Shown here: one piece after another, positions 11,961-23,505 of the stretch | Layout of the letters: each line of letters begins with the position of its first letter | How positions within the stretch are numbered: the first letter of the stretch is position 1 | Origin: Spizellomyces punctatus DAOM BR117 | Lineage: Eukaryota > Chytridiomycota > Chytridiomycetes > Spizellomycetales > Spizellomycetaceae | Direction: 5' to 3' | Assembly: GCF_000182565.1 (NCBI RefSeq) | Contig: NW_015971540.1 | Coordinates: 248,001-312,000, forward strand | Length of the DNA stretch: 64,000 bases | Program-made: the position numbers and the translations under genes | Notes under the pieces: generated by a model | The model's database searches: none | The model's input: the letters and a program-made list of their open reading frames with translations, nothing else | What the model was told of the DNA's origin: nothing

Positions 11961-13216
11961 ATGAGCACAGACGAACCAGTCATCCCTCAACGAGACTGGC
12001 AGGTCGCTACGACAGCTGACCATGTCGCCATCTGGATCGGTACAGGCATATGGTGTATAGACGTCATCGCTGTTGTTTACGCCATAATCAACTATCGGTA
12101 TCCCCCACTGAAAGCCAAACAAGTTCACTTGATCGCCGTTGCGCTGGTGGCATCGATCTTGTGGTGGATCGGGAATCTGGTTAGTTGGTCGCACCTTGGA
12201 TTTTCTCTTTCTTATCACTTTCATTCATATCTTAATCCATTCGTTTTTATGACTGCAGCAAGCGACTGGAGCATTGGGTCATGTCGGCATCTTTCGCATC
12301 TGCCTCCTATGGGGAGTATGGGTTCAGGCCATTTTTGGAGTTCAGCTCCTCCTCACCGTCCTTGTCTACCGACTCTATAAACTCCACCGAATCCTGATCC
12401 AGGAAAAGCCTGCACGGGGATGGCAGTTTTGGACCACCGTGCTGATCTTTTGGCTCCCGATGCCTATAATAGGCCTGGCCGCGCATGTCTTAGGCGAGCA
12501 ACGGACGATCTATTATCATGCCGAGAATGATTGGTGTCAGTGGGCACCTATTTACAAGTATGCCATGTTGCCACTCCCAATTGTTGGTTTGAGTTTCCTA
12601 CTGGTGGGTTCATTTTCTCTGTCCTTGTTGATTTGGTACCAGATTCTGATATGTTACTTTTTACTTTTTTTTTCAGTGGCTAAATATTGCTCTTCGAAAT
12701 ACACGCAAGTCCTTTAATGAGTACAGGGAGCAACGCATTGGCTTTATTGTTTCCTTGATTGTGCTCGTCTCGTACACTCTCGTTGACGGAGTGTTTGTCG
12801 TAGCAAACGTAACGTATCCTCTACACACCTCTATCCCTCTTAGACATCTGACTTAAACGGATATTTTACTATATTAGAAACTTGTCTGGGCCCGCGTCCT
12901 CCAGGCCAGCCTGGTCCTCCTCGCCGGAAACATCTACTTTTGGGTAATGTTAGGCGGACCGCTCTTTGGATTTACCTTTGCCCGGGAAGCCTATCTCGAA
13001 AAGTTCCGCAAGGGGCTCACACTCTCCGCCCTGAACAAACTCTCTGAACCATGGCGAGGTAAAACGGGCATGACGAATGCCACGACGCGACAGACAAGTC
13101 AACCGAGCGCATTAAAATTGCCAGACGGGTTTGATGCAAGGTTTTCTATGCCTAGCCCAACTGAGTTTGAAGGTGGAACGAGCGAGTTAAGATTGATGAG
13201 AGCGGATCATGGGTAG
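11961..13216 (+). CDS. Seven-transmembrane receptor-like protein
   Basis: Four exons (11961-12179, 12259-12603, 12677-12808, 12878-13216) splice in phase 0 to a 344-residue protein with seven hydrophobic segments: IWIGTGIWCIDVIAVVY, IAVALVASILWWIG, IFRICLLWGVWVQAIFG with the helix-3 end YRLYKLHRI, FWTTVLIFWLPMPIIGLA, YAMLPLPIVGLSFLL, IVSLIVLVSYTLVDG, and VLLAGNIYFWVMLGG. The helix 5-6 loop (RKSFNEYREQRIG) and helix 3 recall the 7TM module of plant and fungal 7TM-RGS proteins (AtRGS1, GprK), but no RGS domain follows; the C-terminal tail is about 85 residues and Ser/Thr-rich. Expected to be a plasma-membrane receptor. The ligand is unknown, and the class assignment is an impression from motifs rather than an alignment. 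Confidence 0.78.
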
Positions 13217-13426
13217 GTTTCCGGGATGTGGATGATGAGTATAACATAGTTGTAATGGGACTTTGTCGATACTGTAACAAGTGAAATGAATGCACCTCTT
13301 AGTGTTGTATTACACTGTAATTCAAATCAGTAGCTGCTAAAAGTTTGTTTTCAGGCACACAGGACATGTATTCAAAAACATGCACAAGGACACAACCAGA
13401 TCCCTTCCAGTAAGACTGTTGCTCTC
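13217..13426. other. Convergent 3' region
   Basis: About 210 bases between two converging stop codons. No gene or hairpin terminator stands out. Confidence 0.4.
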
Positions 13427-15435
13427 CTAAGCCCTATGCACTCCAACCTGTACATCCCTCGGCACCCCAGTCCTAACCTGATACGCCTTGATAGCATTCC
13501 CAACAACGCTGACACCCCCCAAAGCCGTAAACCCTAACCAAACGCCATCCCGTCTCGCCATTGGTGCAGTATAAGCCAATAATCCCAGCGAAGCGACGGA
13601 TCCAATGTCATATCCACGCCGCGCGTCGCCAGTTTTGAGCAGATACCCAGAAAATGCAAACAAACCAGAGAGGGTCGCCATGCACAGTGTTGACGCCGGG
13701 TTGCGAAGGCGCACGTGAGCGTACCCTGTTCCCGCCCCGCAGAGAGCTGCAAGCGTCCAGTGGGGCAACGGGTCAAGAGATGTTGAAACGGAGGAAACGG
13801 TCCCTGCTGCGGTTTGGGGGGTGGTAGGATTTGGATTGTATACATCTACGCGGGGAGCAGTGGCATCTGACACGTTTTTGCGAACGGTGTAGTCGACATC
13901 TTCCAGTTTTTGACGCACATTGTGTTGGACATCTTCGGCTCTCTGTTGTAGGTTGTGACCGGCGTCTTCAATTTTTTGTTTTGTGGCATGGGAAATGTCT
14001 TCGGACTTTTGCTGGATGTTGTGTAAGGTATCTGAAGGTGGTGTTGATGAGCGGAACCACGAGAACCATCCAGACGGTCTTTGTTCCTCAACTTTTTCTT
14101 TAACATTCTCAGATGCTTCGCGGACCTTTTCAGCCGCTTCGTGACCGATCTGCTCGGTTTTCTGTTTGGTACCCCACCAAGTATTGAAAGCAGTTTCTTT
14201 GGCGGACTCGAGGGTCTGTTTGGATTCGTTCCAACCTCGTTCGGCGACTTCGTCTGCTCGACGTGATACGTCGGCCGCTCCCCGTTCCGCTCGATCCACC
14301 ACTGAATCAAGATTTTGTTTTGCGGTACGGGCTGCGCTCGCGGTTTTTTCAGTAACATCGTGGCCAATGTCCTCCGCTTTGCGTTTGGTACCCCAAATAG
14401 TATCGAAAAATCCTTCCTTGGCTTGATCGGCTTTGTGTTCTACGGTGTGAACAGCACTTCCCAGGGCAGATTTGGTCTGTTCGTAGCTTTTCTTGCCCAA
14501 GTCTGCCGCATGTGTGGCTGCTTGTTGAGTCTTTTCAGCAGCATCATGGGCGACTTGTTCTGTTTTGGCTTTGGCACCCCATATGGAAGAAAGGAATGAA
14601 TCGCCTACTTCTTCCGCCTTATGCTCCACGCGGTGAGCGGTGTCTGTTACGGTGCGTTTTGTCTGATTGTAGCCTTCTTTCCCCAGTTCTGCTGCGCGGG
14701 TGGCAGCAGATTGAACCTTGTCAGCTGCTTCATGTGCCGCGTCCTCAGTCTTTTTCGTGGCGCTCCAGATGGAGGACAGAAACCCCTTCCCAGCCTCATC
14801 CGCTTTACTGGCCACCTGGGCAGCTCGTTGAGAGGCACGTTCAGTCGCGTCCTCGACTGACTGTTTGCTCACTTCATATCCGTGTCGCCCAGCGTCTGCC
14901 GCACGATCTACGGATCGTTTGGCGTTCTCGGCAGCCTCATGTGCAGCTTCCTCTGTCTTGTTCTTTGCTCGAAACCATGAACTCCACATTGCATCCTTTG
15001 TCTCTTCAGCCTTTTCCTTTGCTGACGACACTGTGTCCTCTACATCGCGCTCAACCCTTTTCGCCCCCTGTTCCAGACCTTTTAGAGCATTCTCCGAGCG
15101 ATCTCTTGCATATTCGTATCCTTCCGCAGCGGCTGCACGAGCAGACTGTGCATATCCCTCAGCACCGTGTCGAACATCTTCATATCGCTGTTTTGTGTAA
15201 TGTGCAATATCTTCCGCCGACTGTTTGCTCGCATGAGCAATGTTTTTGCCACTAGTCCGATCATCTGTGGAATGGGCAACTGAGGAGCATGTGAGTTATG
15301 TGAGACGCCGTGGTTCCTTGAACCCTTTAACCTACTGTCTTCGGTCGTTTGTTTTGCTTCGTGGGCCACATCTTCTGCTTTCTGACGAGCGTTGTGGACG
15401 GGATCGTCCGTACGTGAGCCAAACCAGCCAGCCAT
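13427..15435 (-). CDS. Tandem-repeat LEA/apolipoprotein-like amphipathic protein with C-terminal TMEM14-like membrane module
   Basis: Two exons (15435-15336, 15279-13427; 56-nt intron) give about 650 residues. The first 480 are a low-hydrophobicity, Ala/Lys/Glu/Asp-rich amphipathic helix array of LEA group-3 type. A unit opening with Trp and Lys-Thr-Glu-(Asp/Gln), such as FLSSIWSATKKTEDAAHEAA, FLSSIWGAKAKTEQVAHDAA, FFDTIWGTKRKAEDIGHDV and AFNTWWGTKQKTEQIGHEAA, recurs about every 62-75 residues; weaker copies open (AGWFGSR) and close (GWFSWFRSS) the array. The last 110 residues change character: several hydrophobic, Gly-rich helices (WTLAALCGAGTGYAHVRL, ATLSGLFAFSGYLLKTG, LGFTALGGVSVVGNAIKAY) resemble a TMEM14/UPF0136 module. 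LEA arrays protect membranes and proteins during desiccation; the tail suggests membrane anchoring, possibly mitochondrial. Function is inferred. The start MAGWFGSRTDDP lies just inside a GAA-repeat leader. Confidence 0.8.
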
Positions 15436-16602
15436 ATTTCTTCCTGTCAAGTGTGTAAGTTTTTGAGTGGGTGAATATTGGAAGAAGAAGAAGAAGAAGA
15501 AAAACAAGCGTCCATTCCCTTTATACCCATGGTGGAGCGGAGCAATCGCATGACGTGTGCAGAACAACACAGATCCCTGCGCGGACAAAGACTCGCGTCA
15601 TCATTACGACCACGCATTGGAATGGGATGGAGTGCTCACGAGAATATCATGTGACTATTTTTCAGATTTTTAAAGTTTAAAAAGAGATGGGAATTGGCAA
15701 GACTTGGGTTCACCTTCTTCCACCGATATCTGTTTGAGTTGACAATCTGCCCTCCTTCCAATATGGAATAAAACACGAAGGCACATTTCACATCTCAACG
15801 ACATTCTACGTTTTAACAAAAGCCGCGAACAATTAAGCCGGCAGGTGATCCTTCTCTTCCTTGGATCTCACTGTGACTATGCTTTGCGAAGACGAATCCG
15901 TGCGACGAGGTCTGTGATGCGCGCCCTTACGGGAATTGCGCTCTGGACCTTGTACCGTGGGAAATGTCTGTCTGCCCTTTTTATTTCAATGGAGGGCCAG
16001 GCCTGAATTTCTCGTACACTTTTTGTATGTTGTTGATTGTGGAGAAACCTTGCAACTGTCTGTGCAAGAGTTCAATGGCATGAACATGAGGAAAGGGTGC
16101 GCTCAGCCGTGTTGACACAAACATGGCATGTTAAGGTGGCGATGTTAGGATCTGTATAACTGATGCTACGTTATTGTCATCGGATGAGAAAAGCATACCA
16201 CAAAAACACAATGCATAACCAGTCCTGTGCAGCAATGTGGTGAATACGACAGAGAATACAGTACCAAATCATAAGGCAGAAATAAGCGTCTGTTTAAAGA
16301 CCCCCATGAGATGACAGCCCAAAATTAAAGTTGATGTCAATCCCCCCCAAAAACACCGCTGGGCAGTGATAACATTCTTGAAGCTGGGATCCAAAACACC
16401 ATAGAGTAGCAACAACACTCGAAAAACGAAACGAGTCTTTTGCTAATGCCGTATTTTCAATGCGTACGTTAAAAGAATCCAAACTGTTTGCGCGAAACAT
16501 TATATCACCATGACACACGTCCCCCTCTCCCCAAACTCTGCATGCGTGCTTATTCCTGCATTTTCTCCCCGTAGACCATTGTCGTTCCATTTGCACCATC
16601 GC
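15436..16602. other. Divergent promoter region
   Basis: This stretch separates the divergently transcribed LEA-like gene and SPATA20-like gene. A (GAA)n run at about 15480-15500 lies in the leader of the LEA-like gene. Several small open frames are present but none has a domain. No tRNA or other RNA gene is seen. Confidence 0.5.
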
Positions 16603-19600
16603 ATGCTTCGTTCGCTTTTTCAGCACACTGTTATCAACAAGAGTACTTTGAGCCGCATCCCAGAACGCGTCCACGTTTTATCACTTTTGCAGATCCACTT
16701 GGATTTCACACTGCGACGGACAACCACCACTATGCCTCAAGCACACACAAACCGTCTTGCAAAGGAACAATCGCCATATTTGTTGCAGCATCAGCATAAT
16801 CCTGTGGATTGGTATCCTTGGGGTAGGCTATCCGAACTTTGTCTCTGTGATCACAATCGGACTCATCAATGGCAATAGGTGACGAAGCCTTTAAGGTTTC
16901 AAAAGATGAGGATAAACCGATATTTTTGAGCGTGGGATACTCTACATGCCAGTGAGTTTTGTGCCGGTGTCACCGTTGATTGTTTGCTGCTTGAAGTGAA
17001 CATGCGAGATATATTATTAATGCTATTCCCAATAGCTGGTGTCATGTCATGGAAAAGGAATCGTTTGAGAACGAGGACATTGCAAAGATCATGAACGATG
17101 GATTTGTAAAGTATGTAATTGTCTCTTTACGGACGTTGTCCCCAATCTAACCATGAGCGGTGGCCTCTATGTTGGTAAATTGACCTGTCATGTCCATAGC
17201 ATCAAAGTGGACAGGTAAGGTCCCTTAGAAGGCATTTCCACTATACCTGCTTGACAAAGCGAATGCACAAAATCAGAGAAGAACGACCCAACGTTGATAG
17301 AGTGTACATGGTGAGATTCTGCATCCATTCCATTACAAACAAATAGTGCCCAACACTAACACGGTGGTCCAAGACGTTTGTTCAAGCTACGACTGGGCAC
17401 GGTGGATGGTACATACCCGAAGTGATTGAAGGATTGATAATGGGCATGCAATTAATCTGGCTTCTGGTCACGGCACACAGGCCAATGTCTGTGTTTTTAA
17501 CACCAGACCTCAAGCCCATTTTTGGCGGCACATATTTTCCACCTGATGATCGGTGGGGTATGTACTACGAGTTCGATTCTATCTTTGTTTATGCAAGGAG
17601 GATGGCAATAACAATATCTGTGAAATGCTTTTACGTACAGGACAACCAGGATTTCCGACGGTTCTGAGGCAGATCAGCAAAATGTAGGATACTTGGCATT
17701 CTTGTTGATTGCGAACGATCCATGACAATAGTTTCTATCAGGTGGACTACCAATAAGACGAAAATGATGGAAAGCGGTGACAGGATTATTGATGCTCTGC
17801 GTGACGGATTGGAGGTTAGTCGAATCCATTCTATCTCCAAACACATAAACCATAGTCATTGTTTTGTGATAAATGATAAAGTCCAAGCCCGGATCTCGGT
17901 CAATTCCGGTGGAAGCCATTTCATGGACGGTGCTTGACAAAGCGTACGGGTATTACAAAAAGACGTTTGATGAAAAGTATGGTGGATTTGGAGGTTGGTA
18001 TGTCAGGACTACTGGTCATTTAGCACATTTTGATTTCGTGTCCTAACCCGTTACGTCCAGATGCTCCCAAGTTTCCCACACCCGTCAACCTCTACTTTCT
18101 TCTTCGGTTCCACAAGTATGCCGCTCCTCTGGAGCATATTCTGCAAAACCTCTCCAATGCGTCAGTCGGCGTTTTGCGAACACTTGCCACACGGTACGGG
18201 CTTGGATTGAGGATCGGAGATGGCGGTTTGGTGGAGACGCAGGAGATTGTAGATGCGGTTCGAAAGGGGCTAACACGTCGCAAAGAGGAAAGCGCTGAGG
18301 CATTGAAGATGGTGGAGTTTACTTTAAAGGTAAGCATTTTACAGAACAGTAAAACCCTGTTATTTTTTTTTGGTTTTGACTTTGGTATTTAGCAAATTGC
18401 TCGAGGCGGGAGTAAGTATCCATGATTCATCTGCCATCAGTTCACATCTCACATTATGCAGTTCACGACCATATTGGACGGGGATTTCACCGATACAGCG
18501 TGGATAGAACGTGGCATGTCCCGCAGTAAGTCCATATGTACCCTGTTTCTCCCTCATACTAACAATGTACTAATTCCTTATATTAAGCTTTGAAAAAATG
18601 CTCTATGACCAAGCCCAGCTTCTTACGGCCTACACAGAGCTGTTCACGATAACAAAAAATGAATATTTTGCAGAGGTGGCGTGCTTTGACAGGCGAACAG
18701 CCTCAACAGCAACACTCATATTGAATTGATTTTGGACGCTACAGGTGGCGGCGGATATCGTAACTTATCTTTCCGAAAATCTCTTGAGTCCCGGTGGAGG
18801 GTTTTTCTGTGCCGAAGATGCAGATTCTTACCCGTACGTTGGGGCTAAAGAAAAGAAAGGTACATGAGAAACGTTGTGGTGGGCCATCTTGAGCATTTCA
18901 GTGATGGTCACCTCCTTAGAGGGTGCCTTTGCCGTGTGGGAGTACGACGAGATTGTCAACATTTTGGATCAACGGACTGCGGAAGTATTTATTTATCATT
19001 TTGGAGTGGAAAAGAATGGGAATGTGGACAGGCGATACGACCCGCATGGAGAGTTGGCCAACAAGGTACGGAAAGTCAAGGCTCGTTTGCTGGGTTCGAG
19101 GTGTTGTTCAAACATTCACCGCCGTGCCCGATTTTTCCTCAGAATATCCTTTATGAGCGACATACGATCGACGAAACTGCAAAGCATTTCAATCTTGGTC
19201 CAGACCAGGTGAAAGAGCTCCTCGAAAAAGCCAAATCCATTCTCCGGGAAAAGCGTGCGACGCGACCCAAACCTCATCTCGATGACAAAATAATTACCAG
19301 CTGGAATGGTACAGTATATCCCCATTACTGCCATAGTCAAAAGAGCTTACTTACGCCTCCTTGCAGGGCTCACTATCTCTGCACTTGCCAAAGCCCACCA
19401 ACACATTGTCATCGGGGGACTTGGCGCAGGTGGAATGGGGACATCCACCAGGCTATTGGATCTCGCACGCAATGCAGTGGGATTCTTAAAAGAGAACATG
19501 TACGACAACGAGAAAAAAGTTCTGAAGCGGAGCTTCAGGCAAGGTGCATCGGATGTAGAAGGGTTCGCGGACGATTATGCGTTTTTGATCAATGGTTTGC

Positions 19601-20416
19601 TGCTCTCTTACTGCAATTCTCTTTGCGCATTATTGGAAAACTCACCAAATTTGATACACCGGTAGGCCTATTGGATTTATACGAAGCGAGCGCGGATGAG
19701 AGTTACTTGCAGTGGGCTATCGACCTGCAAGCCACCCAGGATCGCTTATTTTGGGATGAAGTGGGTGGAGGCTACTATAGCGGAGCAGTGGATGATAAGA
19801 ATATCTTGTTAAGGTTGAAAGAAGGTCAGATACGCTAGCTTGTTTTTTGAGTCTGGCTGACATTCCCACATGTTCTCATGAGTTGATCGTGTCAATTCAG
19901 AACATGATGGCGCTGAACCCGCGCCATCTGCTGTGGCCTCCTGGAACCTCCTGCGGTTATACAACATTGTTCCGTCGGCTGGCGATTACCATGAGAAAAT
20001 GAAAAAGACATTCGAAGGTTTCGCGGAGCAGCTTACGACCCACCCACAGGCGATGGCCTTTTTGGCTTCTGTGCTGGGTACTTTTGTAGTGGGGACGAAG
20101 AAAGTCGGTTGATTGGCCGTCTTAGTATCCACCACTTGAAATCTAACCATGTCTTTAAAATCCGTAGGTGATTGTTCATAATCCTGTCAAGCAACCGTCT
20201 AGTCTACTGCAAATTATCCAGTCCCAGTTCTTGCCTAATCGCATCTTGCTCCATGCTATACCTGACTCAAACGTCATTCCTCGTTACAATGAAACATTTA
20301 AAGCAATCTTGGAGCACCCAGCGGATACGGAGCAAGTGTTTGTGTGCAGTGGGGAGGAATGTGGATTACCTGTGCGAACGACGGAGGAAGTTGAGCGAGC
20401 GTTGAGTGAGGGATAA
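16603..20416 (+). CDS. SPATA20/YyaL family thioredoxin-fold protein (DUF255)
   Basis: Twenty-one short exons reconstruct a protein of about 809 aa (start 16603) or 766 aa (start 16732, [20 protein letters not shown]), close to animal SPATA20 (near 790). Exon ends after the first: 16822, 16879-16951, 17036-17110, 17200-17214, 17277-17310, 17374-17408, 17481-17557, 17641-17683, 17742-17814, 17882-17993, 18061-18329, 18393-18411, 18462-18525, 18588-18675, 18745-18859, 18920-19065, 19143-19308, 19367-19594, 19666-19824, 19901 to about 20070, 20168-20416. The N-terminal thioredoxin domain has the family signatures [27 protein letters not shown] (CxxC), [12 protein letters not shown] and [14 protein letters not shown]; the rest is the alpha/alpha-barrel region ([23 protein letters not shown]). 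Biochemical role is poorly known in the family. The longer start adds [19 protein letters not shown], a plausible mitochondrial presequence. The last intron's donor is ambiguous. Confidence 0.92.
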
Positions 20417-22706
20417 TGAAGCAGTTTACCGGGGATTGTTGATCTAGGCTGCATGATCTAGGGTGCTCTTTGGGTCAGTTTAGGATATGTCAAAGCATAC
20501 GGATGTATTTGCATTTGGATCAAAGACAATATTGGCACACACGCACAAAATGGCAGCCTAAACTGCGCATATTGGTAACGAATGAAGCTTTAAAGCTTTT
20601 ATTGAACTATATAATAGCATAACTGAGTTACGATCTATTGATGTATCTCGGTACCGTGGTTCGCAAAAATTCCATGATAACTTTATCCAAGAAAGTACAC
20701 TTTGATCATCCACGTCTAAACCATGGAGTCTTACACAGCAACATTGCATCAATGTTAGGGCCCTTACGCACTCGTCTCGCACCATTCTGCCATCGTGCTG
20801 TGAGTTGAATCTTTTTATACCTACGACTCTCGATATCCCGCTGCCCTATAAGACTAGGTACCCGAACCCTGAACGCTAATACACGGGGATTTGAACTAGC
20901 GCAGTTTTTGTTATTGGTGACATTGGGATCCACAGACAGTTTTTGGTTGTTAATCAAGCCAGTACTCTGGATGTTGTGTGTAAGCATTGTGTTTTGTAAT
21001 GGCCCCCAAATTCAGGGCCTACAGACTAGGTAACTCTAGCAAAGCATGGCTTTATAGGTAGAATAGTTCGTGGCATGATGCACTTTAAAAGTTGAACCTG
21101 CTCGCACACCTTTTGATCTCATTTGAGAGTGGCATAACTGCCGAGACAACTGGTTAACCAGTTTCAATAATCTTGAATTTTGCATGGAACAGTGTTAAGG
21201 GTGTTGTGATATCTGAGCTGCAATCTAGATCAACTTGAGATTTGATCACCAGCCCACTGCCTATGTACGTCCTTGTATGCACATATAGGTGGTAAAAAGC
21301 AGCGTTCTTCGCTCGCTCGCCATGAGATTCGCAAATTGCCATACTGTTGACAACGTGTAATTCTTTTACATACATGGCATGTGCTGTTTCTAGACAGTTC
21401 AGCAGCTTGAATTGTATTTAGCTTGTCGTAAGCCACAGACTTGCCACTGTGTAAGCCAACTCTTTGTAAGATGACCTTTCAAGATCAAACGCAAGGCTTG
21501 GTTTCAATTTTTTGAATTACGAGAAATCTATGTAATGCCATGATTTCGGAGCGTCCCCATCATCCACAAACAAGTTGGGCTTTCGTCAGTCTTTCGTCTC
21601 CCTTGACCCAACTAATATCCCTAATATTGTTTTTTTGCATAGAAGACACTTTAGCTTGCCCATTCACCGTTTGGACGGCGGGGAGGTTATCGACATGAAT
21701 GTGACGGTCCGCGCCCCTCACGCCTGTGAAAGGCCCATGAAATTTGCGGTGAGAGTCGCTTGAACCATTTTTCTTTTTCTTTGCAGACTCATGCAGCAGC
21801 CAAAGTATGTTCATTGTTGCGGATGAACACGGATGTGGTGGTTTGGGTCTAGTTCAAAAGGTTTTTTTGCCCACGAAATTTACTCTTTCATGAGGGGGCT
21901 TAATAGCATGAATTCGTATACTGGGGCTTGGAGGGGAATTTCTAGTCTTTGCGTCCAAATTCACTCTGTTTAGGCAATCTTTGTAGCATTCCTTCCTAAG
22001 CTCAAGTGAATATCCACAAGCCGCCGTCATGTTCGTGTGCAGCAAATGAACTTTATTTTTGCGGCAAACAGCCCAATCTTTAGAAACAGCATGGCTGAAA
22101 ACTTCCAGGGTCCTCCTCACAAGATGATCAAAAATCTTTTGAGAGTAATTTGTCTTGGATGGTCATTCCGTCGTGAAAGCTCCAAAGGCAATTGTCTTGC
22201 AGACGCAGCTGCGCCAAACAAGAAGGTCTTGAAACCGCCTCAAAAGACAAAACAAAAAATCATTTTGCAAAGTGTAATCTCCTACGATCAGTCAATTGGG
22301 GCCTTCACCGCAAAATCCGTCTCCCTTGTCTCCCTTGGCCGTTTGGAGCCTTGAAAGCTTGGTTTGAACAAAACATGTAGCTTCGCCCCCCAAAAAAACA
22401 CCTTTCAAGAACAATGTCCATTGGCAACCCCAACTCCGTAGTTTGGTCAAGTCAGTTTTTGGTAAATTATTCCTTTAACTTTTGCATGCAATTTGTAGGA
22501 TTAAATTTTTTGTTTTTATTTATTCTTGATGTCCAAAACGGAGCGCGCAGCAGATGTTTTATTTTTTTTAAATTATTAGGCATACAGAGACTAGTCATGC
22601 ATCAAAGCAAAAATAATCAAAAAAAGGAATTTTGCATAGGCGCATTCTATGGCGTGGCGTTTGGTAAATGGCACGTTGGACGTTGATATTGACTTTTACG
22701 AAAACC
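20417..22706. other. Gene-poor intergenic region
   Basis: More than 2 kb without a supportable gene. Open frames on both strands are short and lack domains or in-phase splice chains. I see no repeats, tRNA fold or other RNA signature here. Confidence 0.5.
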
Positions 22707-22744
22707 GTGGGGTTTTCCCCACTTTCCTGCGGAGAAGCTCCGCA
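22707..22744. repeat. Two adjacent perfect short hairpins
   Basis: GTGGGG-TTTT-CCCCAC (22707-22722) and TGCGGAG-AAG-CTCCGCA (22728-22744) are perfect inverted repeats with 6- and 7-bp GC-rich stems and tiny loops, five bases apart. They sit about 80 bp upstream of a TATA box and 190 bp upstream of the secreted-peptide start. They could be protein-binding palindromes or cruciform or RNA hairpins; function unknown. Confidence 0.65.
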
Positions 22745-22823
22745 CCGCGTCCGACGGTCTGCTCTCTAGCGATGCTCAAACGATGGTTAGAAATTCCATC
22801 GTCAACGATGGGACGAATTTTCT

Positions 22824-22830
22824 TATAAAA
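22824..22830 (+). promoter_or_regulatory. TATA box of the secreted-peptide gene
   Basis: TATAAAA occurs 106 bp before the start at 22936 and is followed by a C/A-rich leader with many CAA and CTC triplets, as in strongly expressed fungal genes. The match to the TATA consensus is exact, but activity is inferred. Confidence 0.55.
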
Positions 22831-22935
22831 GGATGCCCTCTGGCTTCCCCAAGATCAAAATCATCCCACTCAACAACACTCAAATCCAATCAACACTTTC
22901 AACCCTTCGGTTCTAAACCTCATCAACAACAAATC

Positions 22936-23196
22936 ATGCAGTTCAAGACTCTCATCGTTGCCCTCGTTGCACCCGCTGTCCTGGCCCTCGCTGCCAGTGC
23001 CAACCCTGTCCCAGCCAACGCTGTGGCCGCTGCCTCCGAGATCAACAGCGCTGACTCCCTCGTGAACCTTGAGAGGAGAAGGTGTCCCCGCAAGACCTGC
23101 GACCCCAACAACGTTGCCAACAAACTCTGCTTTGGCAAGAAGAACTGCGGTGAGGACGGTCCCTGCGTCTCCTGCTGCCTCGCTTTCTGCATTTAG
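22936..23196 (+). CDS. Small secreted cysteine-rich peptide precursor
   Basis: An 86-residue protein starting MQFKTLIVALVAPAVLALAA, a clear signal peptide with cleavage expected near ALAASA-NP. A short Ala/Asn/Ser-rich pro-segment leads to LERRR, a possible kexin-type processing site, and then a mature region with eight cysteines in about 38 residues (C-x4-C, later C-x5-C, C-x2-CC and a near-terminal Cys). Four disulfides are possible. Codons end mostly in C, unlike the neighbours, which together with the TATA box suggests high expression. The ORF extends upstream in frame, but the 22936 start is chosen because it begins the signal peptide. GTAAGT follows the stop at 23203, so a 3' UTR intron is possible. 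The family is not recognised; defensin-like, effector or surface roles are all open. Confidence 0.75.
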   Translation: MQFKTLIVALVAPAVLALAASANPVPANAVAAASEINSADSLVNLERRRCPRKTCDPNNVANKLCFGKKNCGEDGPCVSCCLAFCI

Positions 23197-23505
23197 ATCT
23201 CGTAAGTAGTGTGTTTTTCAACTACATCTTTTGATGGAAAAAGACAACTAACATTACTGTATCAGTGTCCAACTACACATGGATTTGGAAAAATAGTCAG
23301 ATTTACAGATAGTCATATATTGTTTATAAATATTAATATGTTGAATGTTTTGCTCGTCCAAGTCTGCGTCCAAACTGAAGATTGCTTATGTTATCCATTG
23401 CTGGGGCTTTGTCAGCTGGGATGTTTTTGGACCAAGTGGCAATGCCAGCGTCGCGAATCTTTCAACGATTTCTTTGAGCAAACTTCAACAGCCCATCATC
23501 TTCCG

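Noticed and set aside
13831-15458. Long open frames on the plus strand across the LEA-like gene
   Set aside because: They mirror the repetitive coding of the minus-strand gene, lack starts with context, and encode no known domain.
16294-16674. Minus-strand 126-residue frame upstream of the SPATA20-like gene
   Set aside because: It overlaps the leader of that gene, has no domain and starts inside its presequence-coding region.
20840-20910. tRNA-like T arm (GATTTGAACTAGCGC) on the minus strand
   Set aside because: The flanking bases do not form a five-pair T stem or an acceptor stem, and no anticodon arm can be placed.
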